Positions 20,862-32,464 of a stretch of 64,000 bases of DNA are shown one piece after another. The stretch is from Juglans regia (Eukaryota; Streptophyta; Magnoliopsida; Fagales; Juglandaceae). How positions within the stretch are numbered: the stretch's first letter is position 1; each line of letters opens with the position of its first letter. The translations under genes were made by a program, and so were the position numbers. The notes under the pieces were generated by a model. It was not told the DNA's origin, ran no database searches, and saw only the letters and a list, made by a program, of their open reading frames with translations. The stretch lies in contig NC_049912.1 in assembly GCF_001411555.2 (NCBI RefSeq), positions 17,592,341-17,656,340 on the forward strand, in the 5' to 3' direction.

Positions 20862-22690
20862 AAGGCTCACAATCACGATTTAATCCAGTTTTCTTGCCAA
20901 TCAAGAAGGGCAGAGGTATGCGGACCCCGCAAAAATTCGAACACCCTGTTTTTCTAAAAGAAATATCAAAAAGTTATTTCAATCTTTAAAAAATTTAAAA
21001 CAACTATCTTTAATAAAATTAAAACCCAAAGAATTCCTCATTTATCTTTGAAAAGTTTTATGAAAAATATTCCTTCAAATTTAAAATAATTATTAAAAAA
21101 AATTTATTCATCATTTTCACATCACATATAATTTTTTAATTTTTAATTTTTTTCTTATTAAATATGTGGTATATGAATGATGGAGTAGAATAACTCAATT
21201 AGTTTAAAAAGATTAAAACAAAAAAAAAAATTTAAAAAAAAAGTTTAATATATAGTATGTAGAATGATGAGTAGTAAGTAAAGCTCTTCTTCCAAAATCT
21301 ACAAAAACCCAAAAAATATTCTCTATCTTTAAAAAAATTATAAATTTTTGTCTATAATTCAAAATAATCTTCTAACATTAACATATCTCAAAAACTTACA
21401 TATCCGTTTAGGAATTTAATAATAATATGTATAAATGTATTTTTATAATAGAAAAAGAGTTTCTGGCTCGTTTGGATGATGAGATATAAATACATTTGAA
21501 TTTCAAATCTTCTACTTTTTTATCTAATTATTACTTAATTATTAAAAATTTATAAAATTTTTAAATAAAATACAAAAAATAATTTAACTTATTCAAATCC
21601 CAAAAAAATAATATTAAAAATTATATTCTACCAATATTTTAACTTTATAAAATTTTTATTTAACTTTTTCTTTATCATTTTTTCAAAATCCCATAAAATA
21701 TCTTAACTCAAACCATTTCATTACTATTTACAAATTATTTCATTACTATTTATAGATTTTTCATTTTATTTTATCTCATCTCAACATCTAAATAGACGAA
21801 ATCTTTAATAAAATAGATCCTTTCATTTCAAAAGTTTGACTAAGTAGGGTTTTTTTTTTTTTTTTCTAAAACTAATAATCTATTAGTTTCTTAATTCAAA
21901 CCAGACTTGATATTTTGATTAAAATGAGAAAGTTGTAATTTATAACCTTTTATATGTATTTTTATAAACTCATTTTCGTTATACAGATTCTATCATTATC
22001 TCTTAAATTCTATGCAATTTATAGACTAGATTTAGTTACACCCCCTACTACTATCTACAAGTTCACCATTAAACAGGTCATTAAACAGGCACTCCATCTC
22101 AATGGAGTAAAATTTTTTATTTATTATAAAAATTATTCCACCTTTGAGCTTTTAGTATTTTAATAATTATGATTCTCAGGAACTTTTCTTCATCAAAATA
22201 AAAGCTTTTGTCATTTTTGATTCTATCATTTTAAGAAATTACAAGACATTATAGTCTTTTATCGATAATTCTTATTATGGTGAAAATATCATATCCCAAC
22301 ATTTTCTCAATTTTTTTGACCATTACAAATAGTACTAGGCGGCGGGCTAGCAGCCCAGCTCGCTAAGGGAGGGGGGAGCAACCCACCCAACTTGTGTGTG
22401 GGTGCAAGCATGTTACTAACTAAAAAACGCATATATGGGCAGGGTAGGTGGGCACCCTCCTTCCTGTATAATATTTAAAAAATTCCTAGATATAAATACT
22501 CATATTTTTTTTCTCATCTCATTTTCTCCTCCAAGCCTCCCTCCTCTCATTTCTCCCTTTACTTCTCTTCTCTTATTCCCCAACCTTTTACACTGTCTTT
22601 TCTTCTCTAATTCTCAGTCTATTGCTTCTCCTCCACCTACAGCCAAGCCTTTGTCATGGGTCATGGTCAAGCCCCAAGTCTACGACGATA
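20862..22690. other. AT-rich intergenic region between EF1A and the Gypsy remnant
   Basis: No gene recognised. It contains the MITE copy at 21468-21800 and pyrimidine-rich DNA at 22500-22640. Short frames at 21954-22163 and 22435-22761 have no supported identity; the last part of the latter may be the ragged edge of the Gypsy remnant. Confidence 0.5.
21468..21800. mobile_element. MITE family copy 4
   Basis: The left end is GGCTCGTTTGGATGATGAGA and the right end reads CTCATCTCAACATCTAAATAGACGAA, imperfectly inverse. The interior has the family strings 'aacaatattttaactttataa'-like and 'tcaaaccatttcattactatt'. Confidence 0.65.
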
Positions 22691-22699
22691 TAACCACGA

Positions 22700-23570
22700 C
22701 TTGGTCACGCCCCCCCCCCCCTCCACCTCGGGAAGAGCTAGCTTCCATAACCACCCCTTGACCTAGTTGGACCATTCTCGCCCGAGAAAGGTGAAGTCAA
22801 TTTCATGATCGTAGCAGTGAACTACTTTACGAAGTGGGAGGAAGCAAACCTTTTGGCGACCATCACGACCAGAGCCGTGATGGAGTTCTTGTGGAAAAAA
22901 GTCATTTGTTATTACAGAATCTCGCAAAGCATAGTCTCAAATAACAGACGACAATTTGATTCTTAGGGAGTGGTATGCTGAGCTAAAGATATAGGTCAAA
23001 TATTCATCCTTAAGACACCCACAGGCGAATAGATAGGCAGAGGCTACAAACAAAGCATTGCTAAGAATTCTGAAGAAGAAACTCACGGACAAGAAATGGG
23101 AATGGGTGGATGAACTACCCTGAGTATTGTGGGCCTACATGACCATAGTAAGAACCCCTAAAGGGGAGACCCCATTCACCTTGGCATACGGGGAGTGAAG
23201 CAGTACCCCCTGTGAAGTTGGTCTGCCAAGTTATCGAATTCACCATTTTTCAGCAACCAAGAATGATGAAGCTATGGAAGAGCACATTGACCTTCTAGAG
23301 GAAGAGAGAGAAGCAGTTGAAGTCAGGATGATACTCAACAAGAAAAAGGCAGACCATTATTTCACCAAAAGAGTTAGACCCAAGACATTCAAGATATAAG
23401 ACCTGGTGCTATGGGAAAGCAGGGTCACCACCAAGGAATAGGGCAAGCTTGGATCCCGATGAGAAGGACCATACGTGGTAGTGGCCAACCACAGGCCTAG
23501 GTCGTCCGTTTGAAGGATAGCCAAGGCAAATAGCTGTAACACCTCTAGAATGCAGAACACTTAAAGAAAT
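22700..23570 (+). pseudogene. Gypsy (Tat-like) integrase C-terminal remnant
   Basis: Broken plus-strand frames give the end of a Gypsy polyprotein. There is an integrase start at about 22755 (LVGPFSPEKGEVNFMIVAV), then YFTKWEEANLLATITTRAV, an IVSNNRRQF segment with Asn where the catalytic Asp (IVSDNG) is expected, and a C-terminal block near 23290-23500 (EEREAVEVRMILNKKKADHY..KRVRPKTFKI..DLVLWES..EGPYVVVANHRP). At least ten stops or shifts. Upstream reverse transcriptase, RNase H and gag are absent. Downstream tandem repeats and an antisense ORF fit the Tat/Retand/Ogre group of Gypsy elements. Confidence 0.8.
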
Positions 23571-23699
23571 TTTACCATTGATTATGTTAATTTATTGATT
23601 TGTTAGAACTCTACTGTTAAATTCTTGATTATTTGTAGTAAATAAAGCGTTCGTTCCAGGTTGGTGCCAACTCACCCATGGAAAAAGGGTGCAGAAATC

Positions 23700-23865
23700 A
23701 ACATACCACGCAACCCTTAAACACCAAGAACAAGTACAAAACTCGTGGTGCCGAGGAAAAATGGCACATAGCTTAGTAGACCATGCGACCCTTAAACACC
23801 AACGTTGAGTACAAGACTCGCAGTTTAAAGGAAAGGGGCGCGGAAGACAACAATGACAAGTACAA
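23700..23865. repeat. Tandem repeat of about 75 bp downstream of the Gypsy integrase
   Basis: The segment containing 'caacccttaaacaccaa..gagtacaagactcg' occurs twice (copies starting near 23706 and 23781), with traces at 23650 and 23850. Tat-lineage elements commonly carry tandem repeats between pol and the antisense ORF. Confidence 0.6.
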
Positions 23866-24057
23866 AAACAAGCCACTCACAGAGTAAAAAGAAAGAGTCT
23901 CTTGAAATCAAAGCCAGGTGTAACATGATAAAAAGTCAAAACTAGCTAAATGTTCCCAACATGCACGAGTACAAAAGGCAAGTACAAAAGTGTTTATATT
24001 ATTTACAAAAAGCTATTACAAATGTAGTAGTGAGAGACAGTTATTACAAAAGGCTAA

Positions 24058-26780
24058 GTGCTAGGATCGTCGGAAGGTGGAGGTGGATGAGGACTGTCAA
24101 AGGCATCGGGCATGGTGTCCCGACCAAAGGCGTCAACAAACTGACGCGAGGTTGCATCAGGTTTAAACATCTCCAAATTTAAATGCCTCAAGTCAATACA
24201 GGGATTGGTCAACAAGTGTGATCTAAGCTGCAACACGCTGACCCCATACCCATAACCAAAAGCACAATCCCTGACACTACGCATCGATGCCAACTGAGGG
24301 TAAAGGCGAGCAAGTTCCTCCCTCGCAGCCACCAAGTCAGACTCCAACATCTTCACCTGCTGGGTCTTTTCCTTCAGTCATGTTTCCTTATGAAGAAGTG
24401 CTTCGTTACGCTTCCTCTACTATTTGTCTATGTCGATGTAACTTTTCTTGTATTCCTCGTGCTGTTTGGTCATCGCCTCTAGAGCACCACACGCCTTAGA
24501 GAGGTCAAGATTAACTTTCCGCTTGCTTTCCTCTGGAGCCGCCTACACCTCCTTGAGTTTAGAGTAGCGTTGATGAGAACTAGACAACTCTGGCGAACAT
24601 AATTTAGCTCCTCCTTGAGGGAGGAGAGCTCAGAGCGAGCACAAACCTCGCTCTGACTCTAACTCCTCTCGGGAAAGGAAAAGCTGAGCTCTAGTGGAGT
24701 CACGCTCTGACTTCAGTAGTCCTAATGAGAAGTTGTCTTGGGCCTTCACCTCCCTGGCGTGACAGAGTTCATCACGAAGGTGGGAAACCTCATCACGAAA
24801 AATGTCCAAGTCAGCTACCAGAGAGTGTGCATAGCCATTGGCTTGCTCGAGTAGGATCTCCAACTCTACCCTCTCAACCTTCCATTTCTCAAATCCCTCT
24901 TGGCGTAGAAAGAAAAGACACGCCTAGAGCAAACTTCGTCCTCCAAGTTAGCACGATTCACCATGAGCCAGACCTCTAAATCGTTGACTTCCTACACAGA
25001 TAAAACCGAAGAAATTAAAAAAAAAAAAAAAAAGAGAGAGAAGAAGAGTCAAAGGTACCCTAGAGAGGAAATTCCTTAGCCGATTAGCCATGCTGTTGAC
25101 GACTTCATCTCTAGCAGGACCAGATGAGGTGGAAGCAACTCCTTGTAGCTCTCCATCATACATCACATCAGGCCCATAGCGAGGACTGAGGAGGAAAGCC
25201 TAGGGAGACGCGACCGCTGAGCCCACTCCAATCCCAGGGGCCTTATCCAAATCTCCCACCGGGCAAATAATATCGGTGTAAGCAAGTTCAACATCCCCCA
25301 AACGGATGTCCTCACTCACGAGACCGTCTAGAGGAACACCCTCCTCTAAGGGAAAGGACTCAGCATCATCCCCAAAGGAGGAGGGAAAAGGAGAGGGCAT
25401 AGAAACCTGGTCACCGCCAGCTCCCAGGTTAAGTGGAGGAGTCTCTCCCCCTGAGATGGTAGTGGGCAAAGATTGGGGAGTTGAACTTTTACCTTCACTC
25501 ACTTCTTCAATTTCTTCAAAAATAGGAGTGCCGCCGCCCTTTTCTTTGCCCTGGACACCATGATCACTTAAGGCACCATCTTCACTGTCCTAAGTTCCAT
25601 CGTGGGCCGCCCAGTCGGCAAGGTTCAACGAAAAGGCAGCGTCCACATCCACATTGACCTTACCACTTTCCCTTGGCAAATCAGAAGTTTTGAATGTAGG
25701 GAATTCGAAGGTTGGGCTAGACGTTGAATCAAGCCATTGAGAAGGAAGATTAAAGTCAAAAGCGGTCGCTAGGTTAGAAAGGGCTTGACCCATCAAGCCT
25801 TCGACGTTGTCAAGACTTGGAGAAGGCATGTGTGTTGGTGAGCGATTGGGGGGATAAGGCTAGGTACCATGAGGTTGGTTAGCCACGAGGGAGGCGCCAA
25901 CACCTTAGCCTGCAGCCCCCATCTTCACCGCAGGAGAAGGTGTATTCGTAGTAGCATGGCAAGAATGCTTCCGCGAAGCCTTTGTAGTAGACTCAGAGGA
26001 AGGCATAGTTGGGGGAGATGGCGCCATGACCTTGGTTAGGAAGATGCAACAATTGACCTTTGAACGATCAGGCATTACCAAGAAATGGTCAATATTGGCG
26101 AGTGTCAGAGGGCCTCGATCCAAAGGGCGTCCTCATACTTAGTAGCCCAGGCGGCAACTATGCCGACACTAGATTACTCCTGCTCATACAGAGGTTCCAA
26201 AGCTGCCACCAGGCCTTTATCATTGGGAATTTTACTCCAAGAGGCTCTAATTGGGAATTCTTGGCGCATAGCCTTTGAATTGGGAAATTCCCAACCTATG
26301 CCATAGACCAAGAAAAACTTCCTCTTCCATTGTTTGGCGTTTGAATGGTAGCTCTCAAAATGGGCCAACCACTGATTCCTAATCTGAAAGCTACAAATGT
26401 TGCCCAGAGAGTTCCTCAAAGAATAAAATGCCAAGAACTCTCGAGCAGTTAAATCTGGGTATTCTTCCCTAGTGGGTTCCAAAACCAAACAAAACATGAT
26501 GCAAGAACAGAGAAGAACCCATCACGTGTGAGAATGAAGCTATGCAGGGGCTAGCTGAAGAAGATCAAGAACGTCACGTACTTAGCGATAGAAAGGAAAT
26601 TGCAAATCGTGGGTTAGGGCATAGACAGGAAGAGCAAGCTTTTTGGCAAACCCTTCTTCATTGACACAGCCACGGCGAGGGAGTTCTAGGAGTATTGAGT
26701 CTAAGATCCCATAGGCATTGCGCAGGTTTGCCAGTCCCTGACAGTGAGGGTGGAATGCCACCCAAAACCTTCGAAGCATG
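24058..26780 (-). pseudogene. Antisense ORF of the Tat-like Gypsy element ('putative gypsy type transposon' protein)
   Basis: Minus-strand frames follow one another: 26779-26582 (AYGILDSILLELPRRG..LPVYALTHDLQFPFYR), 26497-26174 (EPTREEYPDLTAREFLAFYSLR..WKRKFFLVYGIGWEF), a Ser/Pro-rich middle (26123-25200), then coiled coil (25166-24630, rich in LxxERDSxxAQL) and an acidic Pro-rich end (24356-24054). The N-terminal part matches the plant domain named 'transposase (putative) gypsy type'. An intron is visible: donor GGTACCTTTG near 25060 and acceptor GTGTAG near 24995 on the minus strand. In Tat/Retand/Ogre elements such an antisense gene lies between pol and the 3' LTR; its function is unknown. 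Several stops suggest decay. No 3' LTR is seen because a LINE adjoins at about 26780-26825. Confidence 0.7.
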
Positions 26781-26824
26781 GGACGTCTTTAGCAGAAGAA
26801 GGCTCCGGGACAATAAGAGTAAAA

Positions 26825-29800
26825 GACTCAGTTCCACTATTAACCTCTTCAATCATAAAAAAGCAATCACTTTCAAGGAGGAGATTATCAATTCCCATGT
26901 TCACACAAAGCTGTAAACCTCTGAACATTTTCAATACCTCTATGTTTTCTGGTTCACATACCTCACATTTTACTTTGCTGACTACCATTAACACTTTCCC
27001 ATCAGAATCTCTTAAGATAGCCTCTACACCTGCTTTCCTTTGATCAAAGAACAATGCCCCATCTTCATTTAGTTTTAAGAAACCAGTTGGTGGGGGAGAC
27101 CACTTATAAACCACTTTCTAGTATCCCCTCTGCATCTACAACGTTGGCTCAATTTTATACTTTTGTGAGAGAGCAAAACCAATTACCTATTGTGGAGATA
27201 AGCAAATCTGGTCATGCACCATCTTGTTTCGCCTAAACCAGAAGCTCAATGCCATTAACACAAACTCTGTTAAGTCTTTAGAGGAGCCATATTCTTTAAT
27301 ATCCATTGCCACATGCATAAAAGGCCTATGATGATCAACCTGTTGTAAGGCAGGAAACTTCTTCACCCAATAATCATAAATGAAAGAACAGAAAAGCAAA
27401 GCATGGGGTAAATCTTTCAACTGGTTTTTATAGAAACAATACTGGCCATCCACATTGATCTTCTTACTAATCAAATTAACCATTGTAGGTAAAACCTCCT
27501 TACAAGCTCTCCAAGCAAAGATTTTGACCTTGTGGGGAACGTTCAATTTCCAAAGAGCAGTCCAAAATGATTTTTGATTAGCCACAATTGAGGTTTCACC
27601 CTATTAGGATTAGAAAAAGTCTTAAAGAATCTGTAAGCACTCCTCACACTGAAGATACCACTTTTCTCATACTCCCATATCCATTTATCAGTTGCATTAG
27701 AAGAACTTGGATGCAGCTTCAAGATGTCCTCTGCATTTTTTGGATTGAAGAGAGTTCTCTCATTATCTACATTCCACTATTTAGTGCTGCTATCAATCAA
27801 ACTAGCTACCTTTCCATCTAGTGATGCCAACTCCCCACTACGCTGCAAACTTCCCCTAGCCAACTCATCTTCCAGCCTTTGAATCCCAGGAATCCATGAA
27901 TCCCATAGAATATGTATAGAGTAGCCATCTCCAACATTCCATATGCCCCTTTAAGTAAGAAATTTTTGGCTTCCCAAATCCATTTCCAAGCATAAGAGGG
28001 ATTCACACCAAAAATAGCATCCAACATATTTCCTTTAGGGAAGTATTTGGCACTATAGACTTTATGAAAAACACTGTCCTTATCGTGCAACAGCCTCCAT
28101 CCTTGCTTTGCCAACAATGCCATATTAAAATTCCCCAACTCCTTGAACTCCAATCCTCCATAATACTTAGAATCACACATTTTAGTCTAGCTAACCCAAT
28201 GCACTTTCCTCTCTTGTTGCTTTTGACCCCACCAAATCTGGCCATCATTATCTCAAGATTACTACATAGCTTCCTAAAGAGTTTAAAGCAACTCATAGCA
28301 TATGATGGTATAGCCAAGGCTACTGCCTTTATCAGAATTTTCCTCCCTCCTTGAGAAAACATAGATTCTTTTCAGCTTTGTAATTTCAACCATACTTTGT
28401 GCTTGATATCAGCAAACGCATAATTTTTTGACTTTCCAACCATAGGAGGGAGACCCAAGTATCTCTCATACTGCTATACATGGGTGGTACCCCATAAGTC
28501 CATGATTTCCTTCTTTTTGTCCTCACTTGCATTTCGGCTAAATACCATAGAAGTTTTCTTTGTTTATTTGTTGTCCTGAAGCATCTTCATATTGTTTCAG
28601 TAGCACTTGTAATCTTCGATTAGTATCCACATCAGTTGCACAGAATATAACACTATCATTTGCAAAGAGTAGATGGTTTAATTTTAGAGTCCCTTGACAA
28701 ATTTGTATACCTGTTACAGCTTTTGAAACTGCAGCATCCTTCAACAAACTTACTAGACCATGAGTACACATTAGAAACAAATATGGCGAGAGGGGATCCC
28801 TTTGCCTCAAACCCCTTATGGGCACAATATGACCGGTAGGAGTACCATTGATAAGAACTGAGAAAGAAGCACTTTTCACACACCTCACCAAGAGCTGGAC
28901 CACCTTTGAATGAGACCCCAGTCTTTTAATCACAGACTCAAGAAAGTCTCATTCCACCCTATCATATGCTTTACTCATATCAAGCTTTAGGGATAGAACA
29001 CATTTCTTTCCAACCTTTTGTCTTTCTCAAATAATGAAGCACCTCATATGCCACCAAGACATTATCAGTTATTAACCTTCCAGGCACAAGCATGTTGAGA
29101 ATCTGATATAACAGAAGGAAGGACTGTTTTGAGTCTATTGGCTATAGCTTTAGACATTAACTTATACACCACATTACAGAGACTAATTGACCTAAAGTCA
29201 TTAACTTTCAAATGACTCTTTTTCTTTGGAACTAGAGTAATAAAAGTGTGGTTGACAACTTGAGGGATATCACAAGTATTGAGAGCTTTTAATACAGTAG
29301 AGGTAACTAATTTATCAATGTTAGGCCAAAACTTCTGAAAGAACACATGTGGCATACCATCTGGGCCATCTGGGCCAAGAGCTTTCGTGAGATGCATATG
29401 CTTCAAAGCCTTCTCCACTTCTTCAATATAAGGCTTGGTGAGCTCCTCATTCATTGAGTCAAAGACCCTCCTATCCATTTTGTCCAGAATATAAGCTTCA
29501 TCACTAGTTCTTGTAGTTGTAAAAAGAGAAGGAAAAAAGTTAATAATAAGCTTATCACACTGCTCCCCCTCATGCCAAGTTCCATTATCATCTTGCAGCT
29601 TCAAAATACTATTATTATTTTTTTGTCCTTTGGGAAGCTTTTGCGTGGAAGAACTTTGTATTTTGATCTCACTCAGCTAACCACAAAGCTCTTGACCTCT
29701 GCCTCCACATAACCTCCTCCCTTTCCAACCACTTTTGAACTTCCTTAGAGGCAAAAGAAACCCCTTCCTTATCTAGCCCTAGTGGAATAAGACAAAATAT

Positions 29801-30632
29801 GGTGAAGTCCATGTGAGGTTACAAGAGGCAAAGGAAAGGCTCAAGTTTGAACACAAAAGGAGAGTAGTCATCCTCACCAAGCCACATAACCTCAAACCTG
29901 AAGGGCTTATTCCAACCCTTCCTTTTTGAAACACCTTCCAACTCTAGCCAGAGAGGTAGATGGTCTGAGTAGGCTACAGAGACATGCACCATAGAGGCCC
30001 TTTCATACAACTGGCACCATGACAAGTTTCCAACAAACCTATCAAATCTTTCAGAGATAGTAGCAGATCCTCCCCTTCTATTACACCAAGTACATTTAGG
30101 TCTTCTAAAACCCAAATCTTTCAGCTCACAAGTAGCTAACATATTTCAAAAGTCATCCATTTGTTGTTCTGGCCTTTCTCTTCCACCCCATTTCTCACCT
30201 TGAGTTATTATCTCATTAAAATCCCCAAATTGTAGCCCTTCTTTTTAGCCTTTTGATCAAACTCTAGGTCTCATTTCTTCTAGGAGCCTTGGCCTTTGGG
30301 GTGACCATAAATACCAGTCAAACACCACTGTTTTGAGGGTACCAAGTCATTCACAACCTTAGCATCTATATGTGAATTGGAGTAGCTAAGTATAGACAAG
30401 TCAATTGCTTTCTTCCACAAGAGTGCCAATCCCCTACTACAGCCAATAAAATCCACTGCTAGACAATTCTCAAACCTTAACCCAACTCTACATTTTTCCA
30501 AATTAGCAAATTTCAATTTTGTTTCTTGCAGAAACAAAATGTCAGGATTTTTCCTCTTGATTAAATCACAGAGGGTTCTAATACCACGAGGGTTCCCAAG
30601 CCCTCGAGTATTCTAGCTTAAGAGTTTTATTG
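26825..30632 (-). pseudogene. LINE ORF2: endonuclease, reverse transcriptase, zf-RVT, RNase H
   Basis: ORF2 starts near 30632, where ATG has become ATA and the Trp codon of the usual WNxRG start has become TAG. The endonuclease follows at 30600-29819 (FLQETKL..AVDFIGCSRGLALLW..WCLTGIYGHP). Reverse transcriptase spans about 29604-27818: [36 protein letters not shown], and the catalytic box reads FANDS in place of the usual FADDS. zf-RVT lies at 27585-27187 and RNase H at 27114-26825 (LKLNEDGALF..GVEAILRDSDGKV..LESDCFFMIEEV). Multiple stops and shifts separate these blocks. Because the first catalytic Asp of the box is Asn, the enzyme would be dead even if the frame were open. Confidence 0.85.
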
Positions 30633-32006
30633 TTCTCAGCGGGGCTGTGATCCAACCTCCATCGATAGAAAATAAATATTGTTGGAAAGACCACCATTGT
30701 CCCTTGACTTGTTCTTCAACCTTTTTGAGACTCTTACCAATTTCCACTTCATGATCAGGAGTCCTTTTCAAACCCACCTCAGATCCAATCCTCAGAGGCT
30801 TCTGATTAGCACTCTCAGCCAGTCTCTTCCACCTACGAGAGCCTCCTGACAGTTGAGGAGTAGAGATATTAGCATTTTTTTTTTCAGATAGTTGCTTGCT
30901 CCCGCCATCCTGAGAATTCAAACACCCTCTGCACTAAAGACAAAACCACCTTCCAGTTGACTTTCCTTCTTAGAGGCATTTGACAAGACTTCTCCATTTG
31001 AAATTCCTAAAATACAGTCAACATTAACCGTATATATCCGTTCCTCCGAGATCTCCTCCCCTGCAGTTTCCTTTTGTAACAGATGGATATCTTTCTCTTT
31101 TAAAACACCCAATATTTTCTCTATGAAATGCTCCAAATTTGAATGCACAGGAGTACTGACCCTTTTAGGAGACTCTAGTGGATCTATGACGACCGGAGCA
31201 TCCTTATATGCCGGCGACCCCATTTTTCTAGTATTCTGCTGGGCACGACTTCTAACAGGACCTCCATACCCTCCTGCACGAAGCCAGGGCCCATAAGGTA
31301 ACTTAGACATTGCAACCTTCTCCATATCTGCCTTCCAAAGGTCACAATCACTATGACCATGTCCGAGTTTACCACACAGGTAACATAGATTAGGGAGGCG
31401 TTCATACGTAAATCTAACCCATACGGGTTGTGAAGACCCCAGACAGATTTTCTTTCCCCTTAACAACGGCTTCGAAATATCAAAGCAAACTCGAACCTGC
31501 ATGTACTCCCCCTAAGCCATCTCATCCTTATCCAAGTCCACTTCCTCTACACTCCCAACTGCTTTGCCAATAAGGTTTCCCATATAAGCATTCCTAGCCA
31601 TAAGGGGAAGGTCATGAATCCTTACCCAAAACAGAGCCTCAGTGAGGGCTATTTGGTTCACTTGTTTTAGTCCCTCAACATCACTCGTCAGGACTAGGTT
31701 CTTGTCAAACGTCCAGGGGCCATCACATTTAACTCGTTCCTTATCAAGCAAATCCTCAAATTCTACTATGAACAACGATGGACTCAGATCTCGAATTGTT
31801 AACATCTTCACAGGTCTCCAAATCCTCTTCATAGTCTGCTTAAGAGCTTCTTTGTTGAAATGTTTTGTTGTGAGGAGTTTGAAAATCAAACACCTATCTC
31901 CTCTCACAATAGCATCATAAAGTTTTGTTTCCTCAACCGTGAGCACCTCCTCTTCTTGTTTTGTGAGAGATAGTCGTTGGCACAACGACTCAATGTTGAC
32001 CTCCAT
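30605..32006 (-). pseudogene. LINE ORF1: DUF4283 plus CCHC zinc knuckle
   Basis: The ATG at 32006 opens a 164-codon frame typical of DUF4283 (IWRPVKMLTIRDLSPSLFIVEFEDLLDKERV..GPWTFDKNLVLTSD..ALFWVRIHDLPLMARN). A TAG at 31512-31514 interrupts it. The same frame family resumes at 31502 with CFDISKPLLRGKK and the knuckle CYLCGKLGHGHSDC (C-x2-C-x4-H-x4-C, intact), then PYGPWLRAG and a low-complexity tail to 30613. ORF1 proteins bind the element RNA and chaperone target-primed reverse transcription. The nonsense codon disrupts it. Confidence 0.85.
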
Positions 32007-32464
32007 TCTGTAACCTCATGCACAACAAGATGGAAACCTACGTACATTGAAAAAAACCTTGCAAGACATGTAGAAGACAAGGAAAAGCCTCTACGAAAGG
32101 GAGAACCCTTGAGAGGAATTACCTTGCTGACTAAAGGGTGAGCAATCTTCAACCTAAGTGCTCGCTAGAATGCTGAAGGAGAAAGGAGGAGGAACGCTGA
32201 AGGACTTCCGTGAAACCGTTTTTGTCCCTTGTGCTTTCATGACATGTTAATATACTTCATGAGGGATGACAAAATATCATGACATGAATATTTCAGATAT
32301 TAAAGAAACTTTAGAGTGTAAAAATTAATTTTTATATGGCATCTATCACTAAGCATGGTAACATAAACCACAAGTAAGTTAGAAGTTAATTTACTAACTT
32401 TCTTGCTTTAAAAAGTTGTATTCAAAGGCTGAAATAAATCAATAGATAGGCTATGGTTAGAAAA

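Larger units (their letters stand above)
26825..32230 (-). mobile_element. Near full-length LINE (L1-type non-LTR retrotransposon), inactive
   Basis: Minus-strand order: 5' leader (about 32230-32007), ORF1 (32006-30605), ORF2 with endonuclease, reverse transcriptase, zf-RVT and RNase H (30632-26825). The 3' end stops within the RNase H domain where it meets the Gypsy antisense ORF; no poly(A) tail is visible. Target duplications were not found. Confidence 0.85.

Noticed and set aside
22435..22761. 108-codon plus-strand frame with a proline run
   Set aside because: Begins in pyrimidine-rich intergenic DNA; only its last codons might overlap the Gypsy edge.
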